Below, piece after piece: positions 15,782 to 24,396 of a stretch of 64,000 nt of DNA. The stretch covers positions 1-64,000 of the forward strand of contig JAAFIQ010000001.1 in the NCBI GenBank assembly GCA_013298715.1, in the 5' to 3' direction. Below the pieces are notes generated by a model. It had not been told where the DNA came from, did no database searches, and was given only the letters and a program-made list of their open reading frames with translations. Both the position numbers and the translations under genes were made by a program. The stretch is from Bacteroidota bacterium (GTDB taxonomy: Bacteria; Bacteroidota; Bacteroidia; B-17B0; Aurantibacillaceae). Numbering within the stretch: the stretch's first letter is position 1; each line of letters starts with the position of its first letter.

Positions 15782-16716
15782 TTGATAGAAGTATAACCCT
15801 TGTATATATTTAAAGCTATTAAGGCCTTTATAGCTGAATGAGAAATGAATTCTAATTTACTGCTTTTATCAATTGCTTTTACAAAATTAACTAATGCAAT
15901 TTTGAAGAGGTTAAGCATAGAAAGAATTACTTTTTTAAGCAAAGGGTATTTAAGGTACATGTTTTTATATCCCAGCTGGTGCGCAACTTTTTTAGTTAAA
16001 CCTCTATTATAAAGTCCTTTGAGCCAATTGTTTAAATTTATTTTATTTATTTCATCATGAAAAAGGGTATAGGTTGTGTCAATATAAAATTTAACGTTTA
16101 CCTTTTTTAATTCGTCGGTTAGCACATTATCTTCTGCGCCGGCAAAAGGTATTTTTTCATTATAGCCATTGATTTTGGTGAATAAATCTTTGTTAATGAT
16201 TAAAAAATAACTTGCCAATCCTGAGTTTTCGAATAATTCAGATTTTTTAAAAATCTTATCATTAATATAACCAGCAAGTGAAGTGTAACCATACTTTATT
16301 AAAAATTTACCAAAGTTTGATTTTTCACATTTGTTAAGCAAGTATCGAGGATACGTCCAATTGGGTTGTATTATGCAGTTATTTTTTAGTGCGCTTATAC
16401 TTTTTTGTAAATAGTCATTAAAGCCAGTTTGATTTATAAATATATCGTCATCAATAAAAATTAGAATCTCACTACTTGCAATTTTAGCACCGTGGTTTCT
16501 GGCGGATGCTGCTCCTTTAAAAGGGTTATGTGTAGTTGTTATATTTTTAAATTTATCAAGTGTGGGCAATACACATGGATTATCTATGTTATCATTAACA
16601 ATAATAATCTCGGCTTTATAAGACTTGAGGATTTTAACTAGTTGAACAAGATTTCTAGTAAAATTAGGGTTTGAATTAATAGTTGGGATAATTATTGAAA
16701 AATCAATTGTGGACAT
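15778..16716 (-). CDS. Family 2 glycosyltransferase
   Basis: 312 aa. N-terminal FSIIIPTINSNPNFTRNLVQ, IIIVNDN, GAASARNHGAK and the metal-binding IFIDDDIF mark a GT-A enzyme. The ED in PFAGAEDNVLTDELKK is the usual catalytic base region. A basic C-terminal stretch with hydrophobic patches may dock on the membrane. Its start overlaps the preceding methyltransferase-like gene by 14 bp. Confidence 0.83.
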   Translation of the reverse strand: MSTIDFSIIIPTINSNPNFTRNLVQLVKILKSYKAEIIIVNDNIDNPCVLPTLDKFKNITTTHNPFKGAASARNHGAKIASSEILIFIDDDIFINQTGFNDYLQKSISALKNNCIIQPNWTYPRYLLNKCEKSNFGKFLIKYGYTSLAGYINDKIFKKSELFENSGLASYFLIINKDLFTKINGYNEKIPFAGAEDNVLTDELKKVNVKFYIDTTYTLFHDEINKINLNNWLKGLYNRGLTKKVAHQLGYKNMYLKYPLLKKVILSMLNLFKIALVNFVKAIDKSSKLEFISHSAIKALIALNIYKGYTSIK

Positions 16717-17305
16717 AAATCATCGCAAATCTACTAAATTCATCTTTAGTGCTTCCTTTAAATAAATAGCTTTTTTTTCTATCAAGTACTTCTAATAAAG
16801 CGCTTAAATAATAATCTTTATGAACACCATTAAAAATGTCTTTAGCAACTTTTATTCGCTCCTCAACGTAATTTAAATTTAAAAAAAGTAAAATTCGTAC
16901 TATCTTTTTTAAGCTATTCAAATCAATTATGTTTGATTTAACTTGTTTTTCTAATAAATATTTTTCCGTTTTCCTCGCCCACGCATCATTGTATTCGACA
17001 CTTGTTGCATTTTTATGAATAGAATTAAAAGCGAGAGTACTAAAGCCAGAACCTAAATCTAAAATATTTTTTGTCTTAAAATAGGTATTCAGGCGAATCA
17101 AAACTTTAATTGCCTTAAATGATACAACCATGTTTTTATTAGAAATATGGGTTGTGTAGAACTCGTGCTCTATTTGAAAGTTCTTTAATTGATCGGAGTT
17201 AATTTTTAGAGAGTTATATTTCGCATAATCGATTAAAAATTGAGATTCACTCTTTAATTTAGAATGTAATAAGAATCTTTTTAGCTTATAGTAATAGCGC
17301 CTCAT
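16703..17305 (-). CDS. SAM-dependent methyltransferase-like protein, possibly shortened
   Basis: 200 aa. Residues 80-93 hold the SAM-binding motif NILDLGSGFSTLAF, followed by an acidic residue in SVEYND at the next strand, so a class I methyltransferase is likely. After about residue 130, where an FIDH/YDLI-like strand and catalytic region are expected, the sequence is poor in recognisable motifs and the chain is short. It may have an internal deletion or belong to a divergent sugar methyltransferase family. Located inside the glycan operon between two glycosyltransferases. Confidence 0.6.
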   Translation of the reverse strand: MRRYYYKLKRFLLHSKLKSESQFLIDYAKYNSLKINSDQLKNFQIEHEFYTTHISNKNMVVSFKAIKVLIRLNTYFKTKNILDLGSGFSTLAFNSIHKNATSVEYNDAWARKTEKYLLEKQVKSNIIDLNSLKKIVRILLFLNLNYVEERIKVAKDIFNGVHKDYYLSALLEVLDRKKSYLFKGSTKDEFSRFAMIYVHN

Positions 17306-17309
17306 TTGT

Positions 17310-18167
17310 TTAAATAAAATTAATTTTTTTCTTATTTAGTTCGTCTAATTTTTTGACTGCAAACTTGCAAACCTCTTCATGACTTAAATTATTTTTATAC
17401 TCAACATCATTTTTTATAATTCGTACTAATTTATGTTTTAAAGAACTCATGTCGAACGAATTTTTGTTGAAGTAAAATTGGTTTAGTCGTTTTTTTTCAG
17501 AGTTAAGTTTTTCTATTTTTTTAATTGAATTACTACTTTCAGATACAATATTTGCATAACTGTAAGAACTGCAAAATTTTAAATTTGGTTTTAACACAGA
17601 AATTCGTGAAATGTACTCAAAATCCACCATTGTAAAATTCGTGTGAAACAAGCCTAAATAAGCTAATGATGTTTTTCTTATCATTAAACTTAAGCCACAA
17701 AACCAACAGTTACCATTATTTAATTTCCAATTTTTAATTAGTTCGGTATAATTTGTTATGTCAAAGTTTATTTCTTTTTGTAGCAAATTACAACTAATTC
17801 CATCTGTACCAATTACATCAATGGCTTTATCAGCAAACATTATTTTTTTACATTCGGCAATTATTATGTAATCAAAAATATCATCGTCAGTTATTATTTT
17901 TAGTACTTCTCCTTTAGCCAATAAAAATCCTTTGTTCGTACCATGCGCTTCCCCAAAATCTTTTTCAGAAATAAATTGGTGTATTTTTTTTTCTTGAAAC
18001 AAAGCCTCTAAATATTCTTTTGTGCCATCAGTGCTGCCACCATCTACTATTACAATTTCTTCATCAGCTTTGCAAGCGGCAATTAAATAGGGTAATGTTA
18101 CTTTTAAATATGGCAACTTATTAAAAGTTGTCATAACAAAACTCATGGTTATTTTAGTAGTTTCCAT
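17310..18167 (-). CDS. Family 2 glycosyltransferase
   Basis: 285 aa. SFVMTTFNKLPYLKVTLPYL, EEIVIVDGGSTDGTKEYLEA and the metal site IITDDDIFDY are typical of GT2. The end is lysine-rich. Start lies directly next to the stop of the acyltransferase gene. Substrate unknown. Confidence 0.84.
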   Translation of the reverse strand: METTKITMSFVMTTFNKLPYLKVTLPYLIAACKADEEIVIVDGGSTDGTKEYLEALFQEKKIHQFISEKDFGEAHGTNKGFLLAKGEVLKIITDDDIFDYIIIAECKKIMFADKAIDVIGTDGISCNLLQKEINFDITNYTELIKNWKLNNGNCWFCGLSLMIRKTSLAYLGLFHTNFTMVDFEYISRISVLKPNLKFCSSYSYANIVSESSNSIKKIEKLNSEKKRLNQFYFNKNSFDMSSLKHKLVRIIKNDVEYKNNLSHEEVCKFAVKKLDELNKKKINFI

Positions 18168-18713
18168 TTAGTAGCCAAGTTCTTTAGCGTAAGCAATCAT
18201 TTTTTCGTGTGGTCTTATTTTTACTGCTTTTGCAGGGCTTCCCACATAAATTGTCCAAGGCTCTGTGTCTTTAGTTACTAAGCTGTTTGCACCAATTACA
18301 CTTCCTTGGGCTAATTTTACACCTGGCATAACAACAACATTTGTACCAATGCCAACAAATTTCTCAAAAGTAATGGTCGTAAATTTTACATCGTCTCTGT
18401 ATTTTTCAGGTACAGTTACACTTGTAAAACCTTCGCCCAAAAACGCATCACTTCCTGCTATAATTCTTGTTCCAGCAGCAATTGTAACAAAATTTTCTAA
18501 AATAATTTTACTATGTTCGCCACCAATTACTGTAATGTAAGGTGATAAGTGGATGTAACTGCCAATTTCTGCTTGTGTTGTAATGTAAACGCCGTGGTCA
18601 ATAGCAACATGGTTGCCAATTGTTACTAAGTGAGGTCTTCTTATAACAGCGGTGGGCGCAATAAAAACGTCTTCGCCAATTTTTTTTAATTTACTTTTAT
18701 CAAATTCAGTCAT
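18168..18713 (-). CDS. Hexapeptide-repeat (left-handed beta-helix) acyltransferase
   Basis: 181 aa. Repeating hexapeptides (IGNHVAIDHGVYI, IGSYIHLSPYITVIGG, IGTNVVVMPGVKLAQGSVIG) form a left-handed beta-helix, ending in the common VGSPAKAVKIRP motif. Such enzymes use acetyl-CoA or acyl-CoA to decorate sugars. With the adjacent DegT aminotransferase and SDR, N-acylation of an amino sugar is the likely job. The gene abuts both neighbours. Confidence 0.85.
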   Translation of the reverse strand: MTEFDKSKLKKIGEDVFIAPTAVIRRPHLVTIGNHVAIDHGVYITTQAEIGSYIHLSPYITVIGGEHSKIILENFVTIAAGTRIIAGSDAFLGEGFTSVTVPEKYRDDVKFTTITFEKFVGIGTNVVVMPGVKLAQGSVIGANSLVTKDTEPWTIYVGSPAKAVKIRPHEKMIAYAKELGY

Positions 18714-19646
18714 TTAATATGGATATTTTGTTTGATAATAATTTATGGTGTGTTTTATACCTTCATCAAAATTTTGAAATTTAAAATTAGGAAATACTTT
18801 TAAAAATTTTCTATCATCCATTACTTTTCTGGGGGCTCCATCTGGCATGGTTTCATCCCAATTAATATTAAATTTGTTTTGAAAATAGCCATTGATTAGC
18901 GTAACTAATTCTTTAACGCTTAATCCAAAATTTTGTGCAATGTTAATTGGTTCAGATAAACCTACGGTATTTTTATTTGAAATTATTTCTAAAATTATTT
19001 TTCCAAAATCTTCTGCATAAAGCCATTCTCTTATAGCTACACCTGTACCCCAAATATCTATTTCTGTTTTGTGTTCAAGATTGGCTTTTACGAATTTTGA
19101 AATTAAGGCATTTAATGCGTGCGCCTTGTTAGGGTCTGTAGAGTCGAACGGACCGTACATATTTGGTACTAATAAGTTAATAGTTTGTATTTGGTGTTGC
19201 CACGAAAAACTTTCGGCAATGCTCCACATTAATCTGCGGGTGCTGCCGTAGGCCATTACTGAGCGGTGCAAATGCCCATTCCACCATTCTTCTTCAACAA
19301 AATTGGTAGAAGTGGCAGGATAAGCGCAATTTGCAATGGGGTTAATAACAATGGGTTTAGTTTCCATTTTAGAAATAGCCTCGTACATGTTTAACAACAT
19401 ACGGCTATTATCTAAAATTACTGTTGCGGCATTCTTTGAAACGTAATTTAAACTCCCTACGTGTGCAGCACAATTTATAATGTATTGAGGCGATGTGTTT
19501 TTTAAAAACGTAGTTACATTTTCTAAATCAAGTAAATCAATTCCTAAACTGCGTGATGAAGTAATTACTTCATTATTATTTTGTTTTAAAATTCTTAAAA
19601 CATTTTGTCCAACAAAGCCTGTAGCACCTAATAATACTATTTTCAT
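18714..19646 (-). CDS. NAD(P)-dependent epimerase/reductase (SDR), GDP-fucose-synthase-like
   Basis: 310 aa. Rossmann motif GATGFVGQNVL at residues 8-18. Overall pattern (CAYP, then VPNMYGPFDSTDPNKAHALN, then DDRKFL) resembles GDP-L-fucose synthase-type epimerase-reductases. The catalytic YxxxK is replaced by YGSTR (Tyr then Arg) in MAYGSTRRLMW. Probably makes a modified nucleotide sugar with the neighbouring aminotransferase. Sits 1 bp from both adjacent genes. Exact sugar unknown. Confidence 0.82.
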   Translation of the reverse strand: MKIVLLGATGFVGQNVLRILKQNNNEVITSSRSLGIDLLDLENVTTFLKNTSPQYIINCAAHVGSLNYVSKNAATVILDNSRMLLNMYEAISKMETKPIVINPIANCAYPATSTNFVEEEWWNGHLHRSVMAYGSTRRLMWSIAESFSWQHQIQTINLLVPNMYGPFDSTDPNKAHALNALISKFVKANLEHKTEIDIWGTGVAIREWLYAEDFGKIILEIISNKNTVGLSEPINIAQNFGLSVKELVTLINGYFQNKFNINWDETMPDGAPRKVMDDRKFLKVFPNFKFQNFDEGIKHTINYYQTKYPY

Positions 19647-19647
19647 T

Positions 19648-20757
19648 TTACCACCCTCTTTTTATTAGATCAATAATATACTCTGCATCTTCTATACTAA
19701 TAGCGTCATGTATAGGAATATGAATTTGTGAATTATCAAACTTTTGTTGGTTAATTAAATTTTTTGTTAAACCGCCAAAAACTGAATTTCTATCAATGCG
19801 TTGGTGAATAACAGATGCGGTTATTTGATGTTCTTTTAACTTCCGTATAAAATTTGATCTATCTTCTACATGAAATCCATAAAGCCAGTTGGCACTTTCT
19901 CTGTCGTTTTTATACTGAAATAATTGAATGCCAGTTATCTTGTTTAAATGAGCGTTGTACAAATCAATAATATTCTTTCTATGAAGTAATCTTTCTTTAA
20001 AATTTTCAAGATTAGCGAGTCCAAGTGCGGCAGCGTAATCATTTAGATGGTACTTGTAACCTAACTGTTCGATGTTATAACTACGTTCGCCAAGTTCAGT
20101 TGGTGTGGCAGTGTTTCTGTCAATACCAAACCAACGTTTACTAAACGCTTCTTTAAATTTAGTTTTGTCTTTAATAGCTAAAGCACCGCCATCGCCAGTT
20201 GTAACGTGCTTTATTGCTTGAAACGAAAAGCAGGTATAATCGCTAATACAGCCAATAGCTTGGTTGTTGTGAGTTGCACCAAGTGCATGAGCAGCATCTT
20301 CAATTACTAAAATGTTATGTTGTTTTGCTAACGCATTAATTTCTTTTAAATCGCACGGGTAACCACCCCAATGCACACAGATGATGGCTTTTGTTTTTGA
20401 AGTTATTTTTTGCTTAATAGATTCCAAAGAAATGTTACCATCTTGGTAATTAATATCTGCAAAAACTGGTTTGGCTTTTTGTTGAAGTATAACTAAGCCC
20501 GTTGCAACAAATGTTTGTGCAGGTAATATAACCTCATCTCCTTCTTTAATACCTGCTACATCTAAAGCCAAATGTAAAGCTGTAGTACCCGAATTAAGTG
20601 CTAAAGGGTTTTGTATTCTTAAATAGGTATTGAGTTTGTCTTCAAACTCTTTTACTTTTTTTCCTTCGCTAATAAAAGTAGATTGTAAAACTTCATTTAC
20701 GTATGTTGAAGCATTTGGAGAAATGTGCGTGTTATAAATGTTTAGGTGCTTATTCAA
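19648..20757 (-). CDS. DegT/DnrJ/EryC1/StrS-family sugar aminotransferase
   Basis: 369 aa. PLP-dependent transfer of an amino group from glutamate to a keto nucleotide sugar. Visible: NSGTTALHLALDVAGI, DEVILPAQTFVATG, VIEDAAHALGA and the PLP lysine in CFSFQAIKHVTTGDGGA. Length is normal. Overlaps the upstream glycosyltransferase by 8 bp. With the adjacent SDR and acyltransferase it forms a nucleotide-amino-sugar set. Confidence 0.9.
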   Translation of the reverse strand: MNKHLNIYNTHISPNASTYVNEVLQSTFISEGKKVKEFEDKLNTYLRIQNPLALNSGTTALHLALDVAGIKEGDEVILPAQTFVATGLVILQQKAKPVFADINYQDGNISLESIKQKITSKTKAIICVHWGGYPCDLKEINALAKQHNILVIEDAAHALGATHNNQAIGCISDYTCFSFQAIKHVTTGDGGALAIKDKTKFKEAFSKRWFGIDRNTATPTELGERSYNIEQLGYKYHLNDYAAALGLANLENFKERLLHRKNIIDLYNAHLNKITGIQLFQYKNDRESANWLYGFHVEDRSNFIRKLKEHQITASVIHQRIDRNSVFGGLTKNLINQQKFDNSQIHIPIHDAISIEDAEYIIDLIKRGW

Positions 20758-21814
20758 AACTTAAATTATTTACAATGGTTTTAACGAAAGTACTAGTTTT
20801 AAATATATCTATTTTATCTGAATTTAAAAATTCTTCGGTTGATTTAATATATTTCTCATATTCATTAAAGTTCATAGCCTTAATAAATGAATATAATTGA
20901 TTGTAAGTTTTAAAATCAGCAAAATTTATAAAAGTACTAGCTGGAATAAGTTCTTCAATATTTGGTGCGCCGAAATAAATAGGAACTGTTTTAGAAACGA
21001 AACAGTCAAATATTTTTTCTGTCATATAAGAATTTGTTTTGGAATTCTCGAAACAAATATTGAAGTTATAGTTGTTCTGTATTTCTAATTTTTGCAAAGC
21101 AGGAATGAAGCCTTTAAAAGATTTTTTTATGTATTTAGATTTGAAATTTGCTATTTGTTTAACCAAAAAATTAAGCTTGAATTTTTTCAAATACCTAGCT
21201 CCTTTAAAATGTTCAAATTTATTATCAAGTAAACTTCTTCCAAAAATATCTAAATCCCTTGGGTAATTTTTCCCAAACCAATCCGTAATTTTAAAACGTT
21301 CATGTAATAGTGATTTAGATGTTTCGTGTGGTGGGCTTACCTGCATTGCTCCTGCAATGATTGAACACAATTTTCTTTTTGAAAAAATCACCTCAGTAAC
21401 TGTATCAAACTTTTTATAATTTTCAAAATCAATCGCAAAGTTGTAATGAACGTACTTATCACTAGTAATTAAGGTTTTATCATAAGTAAAAACTTTTTTA
21501 AAGTAGTTATGGTTGTCTATATCCCAGTTTTTGGGGGTGTAAACAGCGGGTTCGCTGATTATTAAATAACTTGGCTTATTAAACACACCAATCTCCTTAA
21601 AGGTATTTACTTCGTCTAAACAAATTATAACGTCTGCATCTTTCGGACTCAATAAATCGTAAGTTGAAAAGGTGTGACCTAAATTTTCGAATGCTTTTTT
21701 TAATGCTTTAAAAGGGAAATTGTCGGATTTCATTCCATACAATTCTTCAGACAGGAAAATTTTGTTTTTCAAAAACTCTGGATCATTTCTAACTATAAAA
21801 GAAATTTTTTTCAA
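20750..21814 (-). CDS. GT10-like (fucosyltransferase-fold) glycosyltransferase
   Basis: 354 aa. The C-terminal third contains NICFENSKTNSYMTEKIFD followed by VPIYFGAPNIEELIP, the signature of alpha-1,3-fucosyltransferase (GT10) C-terminal domains, which bind GDP-fucose in known members. The N-terminal half is the variable acceptor domain. Finding it beside a GDP-fucose-synthase-like SDR and an aminotransferase suggests a GDP-deoxy(amino)sugar donor, which is an inference. Confidence 0.78.
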   Translation of the reverse strand: MKKISFIVRNDPEFLKNKIFLSEELYGMKSDNFPFKALKKAFENLGHTFSTYDLLSPKDADVIICLDEVNTFKEIGVFNKPSYLIISEPAVYTPKNWDIDNHNYFKKVFTYDKTLITSDKYVHYNFAIDFENYKKFDTVTEVIFSKRKLCSIIAGAMQVSPPHETSKSLLHERFKITDWFGKNYPRDLDIFGRSLLDNKFEHFKGARYLKKFKLNFLVKQIANFKSKYIKKSFKGFIPALQKLEIQNNYNFNICFENSKTNSYMTEKIFDCFVSKTVPIYFGAPNIEELIPASTFINFADFKTYNQLYSFIKAMNFNEYEKYIKSTEEFLNSDKIDIFKTSTFVKTIVNNLSFE

Positions 21815-22977
21815 CGTAATTTAGCTGAAACAATGTTTAATAAATTATTTATTGAATCGTGATAACTCTTTATTGTAAATTTAGTTGATGCGTATTTGAA
21901 ACATTCATAGCTAAGTTCAGAAAGTTGAATCTCGCTCATTTCAGATACTTCTCTAACACAATCAATCAGTTGATTTAAGATATCTTGTACGTTATTCGTT
22001 TTAATTATCTTACAAAGGTGTTCTGGAACATTTAAACAGACTGATTCTGTAATTATTGGTAGAATGCCAAAGTGCATTAATTGACCTACTGAACCAGCGC
22101 CACCTTCGGATGAACTAGGGAATATTTGAGCTGCGCAATCTTTAATTAACTCATAAAACTTAGGTTCGTTCGGGGTTATCCAGCCATAATAGGTGATGTT
22201 TTTATTTTGTTTTATTTTTTCTTTTGCCCAGATAGCAAATTCAGTGTTTGAATCTAAATTACCAATTATAATTAACTCTTTATCCTTCAGTTTTTCAAAC
22301 ACATTAATTGCTAAATCTAATCCTTTATGGAAAGCGCCATAACCACCAAACCAAATAAATTTATTTTTATTTCGTTTAGTATCATTAAAAATAGTTACCT
22401 CTTTACTTACACTTATATTTAAGTTTATAAATTTTTCATACGGTTGAAAAAAGGTAGCTTTTAGGGAATCATTTCCAAATGTTGTAATAAAATCTGCTCT
22501 TTTTTCATTTTCAAATTGACTTATTGGTCTATCTGTTCTTAATAGAATGCCTTCTCGCTCATAAAAGGAAGTAATTCGTTGATTAATATTTTTAGAATAA
22601 AATAGCCAATGACATGAGGTAGCGTAATAAATCTTTAAACAATTTTTATTTTCTATTTTACGCAAATTATCAGCGATATCTATTACTAGATCATAGTTAT
22701 TGTAATCTAAATAATAAATTTCATCATAATTTACGTAGTCTACAGTAAATTGATTATGATTTAAACATTTTAAAAGTTCTATTGATTCGATAAACCCACT
22801 ATGAGAATTAATTTTAGAATTATTTACATGTCTGTTTTTTAAAAATAGTTTTACAGCAAAGTTTGAATAAATAACTAATGCCTTGTATTTAGCTTTTTTA
22901 GCTTTATTATCATATAGGTTATATAGTCCAGTATTATTTATGTAATTCCGATATAGTTTCTTAATACGATCTTTCAT
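21811..22977 (-). CDS. Glycosyltransferase, GT-B fold (family 4-like)
   Basis: 388 aa. The C-terminal domain has FIWFGGYGAFHKGLDLAINV, KELIIIGNL and FPSSSEGGAGSVGQLMHFGI, matching the donor-binding domain of family 4-like enzymes. The N-terminal ~180 residues are divergent. Overlaps the GT10-like gene by 4 bp and follows the Wzt-like gene with no gap. Confidence 0.75.
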   Translation of the reverse strand: MKDRIKKLYRNYINNTGLYNLYDNKAKKAKYKALVIYSNFAVKLFLKNRHVNNSKINSHSGFIESIELLKCLNHNQFTVDYVNYDEIYYLDYNNYDLVIDIADNLRKIENKNCLKIYYATSCHWLFYSKNINQRITSFYEREGILLRTDRPISQFENEKRADFITTFGNDSLKATFFQPYEKFINLNISVSKEVTIFNDTKRNKNKFIWFGGYGAFHKGLDLAINVFEKLKDKELIIIGNLDSNTEFAIWAKEKIKQNKNITYYGWITPNEPKFYELIKDCAAQIFPSSSEGGAGSVGQLMHFGILPIITESVCLNVPEHLCKIIKTNNVQDILNQLIDCVREVSEMSEIQLSELSYECFKYASTKFTIKSYHDSINNLLNIVSAKLR

Positions 22978-24204
22978 TTAAATACTATTCTGCCAAGCAA
23001 GTTTAGGTTGTAAAATAAAATTACTCGTGTCAATTCCAACAAAATCTCCTTTAAGTTCTTTTACAATTTCATAGTTATCAATAACGCTAAAATGTAAAAA
23101 ATTTAATTTCATATCATAATTTTTTTGTGGAGAAACAGAGTCTAATCCAAAATGTAAAGCGTATGTTCCGTTATTCAACAAGTATTTAGGTATAATTACT
23201 GTACTATTTATTTCACCAATTACTTTAGTATTATCGTAATTTAAGTTTATTGAGTAAAAAATTCGTTCTCCTTTATTATTTAATAACTCAATAGCTAAAA
23301 AGATTTTTATTTCTACAGTTTTATTCCATTTTATTTTTAAACAAATATTTTCGTTTACTAAAAATTCATTTCTTAAAGAGTTCCTTTCATCAAAACAATT
23401 TACATCTATAATTTGAGTTTTATTTTTATCGTAAGAATATATTTCCTTTGGCGCTAAGTAGTTTTGAAAATAGGCATTAATTATCTCAGAGGCTTTGCCT
23501 TCCGATGACAACTCTCCAGCCTTTAGTAATAGCGCTTTCTTACATAAGCTTTGAAGAACTCCCATATTATGACTTACAAACAAAACCGTTCTCCCGGTTT
23601 TTGTTACATCCTCCATCTTCCCCAAACACTTTTTTTGGAATTCTGCATCACCAACAGCTAGTACTTCATCTATAATTAAAATTTCGTTTTCTAAAAAGGC
23701 TGCTACGGCAAAGGCTAAGCGTAATTGCATGCCGCTGCTGTAATGTTTAAGTGGTGTATCAATAAATTTTTCTACGCCTGCAAAATCAACAATGGCATCA
23801 AAGTTTTTTTTTATTTCCGTTTGGCGCATTCCTAAAATACTGCCATTCATAAATACATTTTCTCGGCCACTAAGTTCTGGGTGAAAACCTGTACCAACCT
23901 CTAACAAACTAGCAATACGCCCTCGGCAAATAATTTTACCAGAAGTGGGTGGTGTAATTTTACTTAAAATTTTCAGTAAGGTACTCTTTCCTGCGCCGTT
24001 TTTACCAATAATACCAACTGTATCACCTGGCATTACATTAAAACTTACATCTTTTAACGCCCAATACTCGCTTGTGGAATTGCCCTTTAAGGGTGTTTTA
24101 ATAAAGTTTACCAAACTGTCGCGCAAGCTTAAGTAAGGTTGTTGCTGCACGGCGTTAATAGTAAATTTTTTACTAATGTTTTGTATTTCGAGTATGGGTT
24201 TCAA
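22978..24204 (-). CDS. Wzt-type ABC transporter ATPase for polysaccharide export
   Basis: About 408 aa from the TTG at 24204; an upstream TTG at 24243 would add 13 hydrophobic residues that do not look like an ABC N-terminus. The nucleotide-binding domain has GKNGAGKST (Walker A), HYSSGMQLRLAFA (signature), ILIIDEVLAVGD (Walker B) and VSHNM (switch His). The last ~170 residues look like the Wzt carbohydrate-binding beta-sandwich that selects the finished O-chain. First gene of the glycan operon. Its permease partner Wzm is not adjacent and is not present in the window. Confidence 0.88.
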   Translation of the reverse strand: MKPILEIQNISKKFTINAVQQQPYLSLRDSLVNFIKTPLKGNSTSEYWALKDVSFNVMPGDTVGIIGKNGAGKSTLLKILSKITPPTSGKIICRGRIASLLEVGTGFHPELSGRENVFMNGSILGMRQTEIKKNFDAIVDFAGVEKFIDTPLKHYSSGMQLRLAFAVAAFLENEILIIDEVLAVGDAEFQKKCLGKMEDVTKTGRTVLFVSHNMGVLQSLCKKALLLKAGELSSEGKASEIINAYFQNYLAPKEIYSYDKNKTQIIDVNCFDERNSLRNEFLVNENICLKIKWNKTVEIKIFLAIELLNNKGERIFYSINLNYDNTKVIGEINSTVIIPKYLLNNGTYALHFGLDSVSPQKNYDMKLNFLHFSVIDNYEIVKELKGDFVGIDTSNFILQPKLAWQNSI

Positions 24205-24318
24205 CCAAGGTAAATATAAAAACAAAAACCCGATTTTAATCAAAATTCATCTAAAAATACATTAAGTTAATGTGTTTAATTTTTATTAATTGCACTGAAT
24301 ACGTTTGTTATTACGCCT

Positions 24319-24375
24319 TCGTCTCGATACGTTTTTGCCAAGAATTTTCTTCAAGCAAAAACTACTCGACGTGAC
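24319..24375. repeat. REP-like palindromic repeat, copy 3
   Basis: GTCTCGATACGTTTTTGCCA ... AAAAACTACTCGACGTGAC. It has the CTCGATACG...CTACTCGA ends of copies 1 and 2, with a different centre in which AAGAATTTTCTTCAAG is itself partly palindromic. It lies between the glycan operon and the LytTR regulator gene. Confidence 0.6.
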
Positions 24376-24396
24376 TATTTAACATATGGGTTTATA

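Noticed and set aside
24205-24243. 13-residue upstream extension of the Wzt-like protein
   Set aside because: The extension is hydrophobic and unlike ABC ATPase N-termini; a second TTG at 24204 starts directly before KPILEIQNISKKF.
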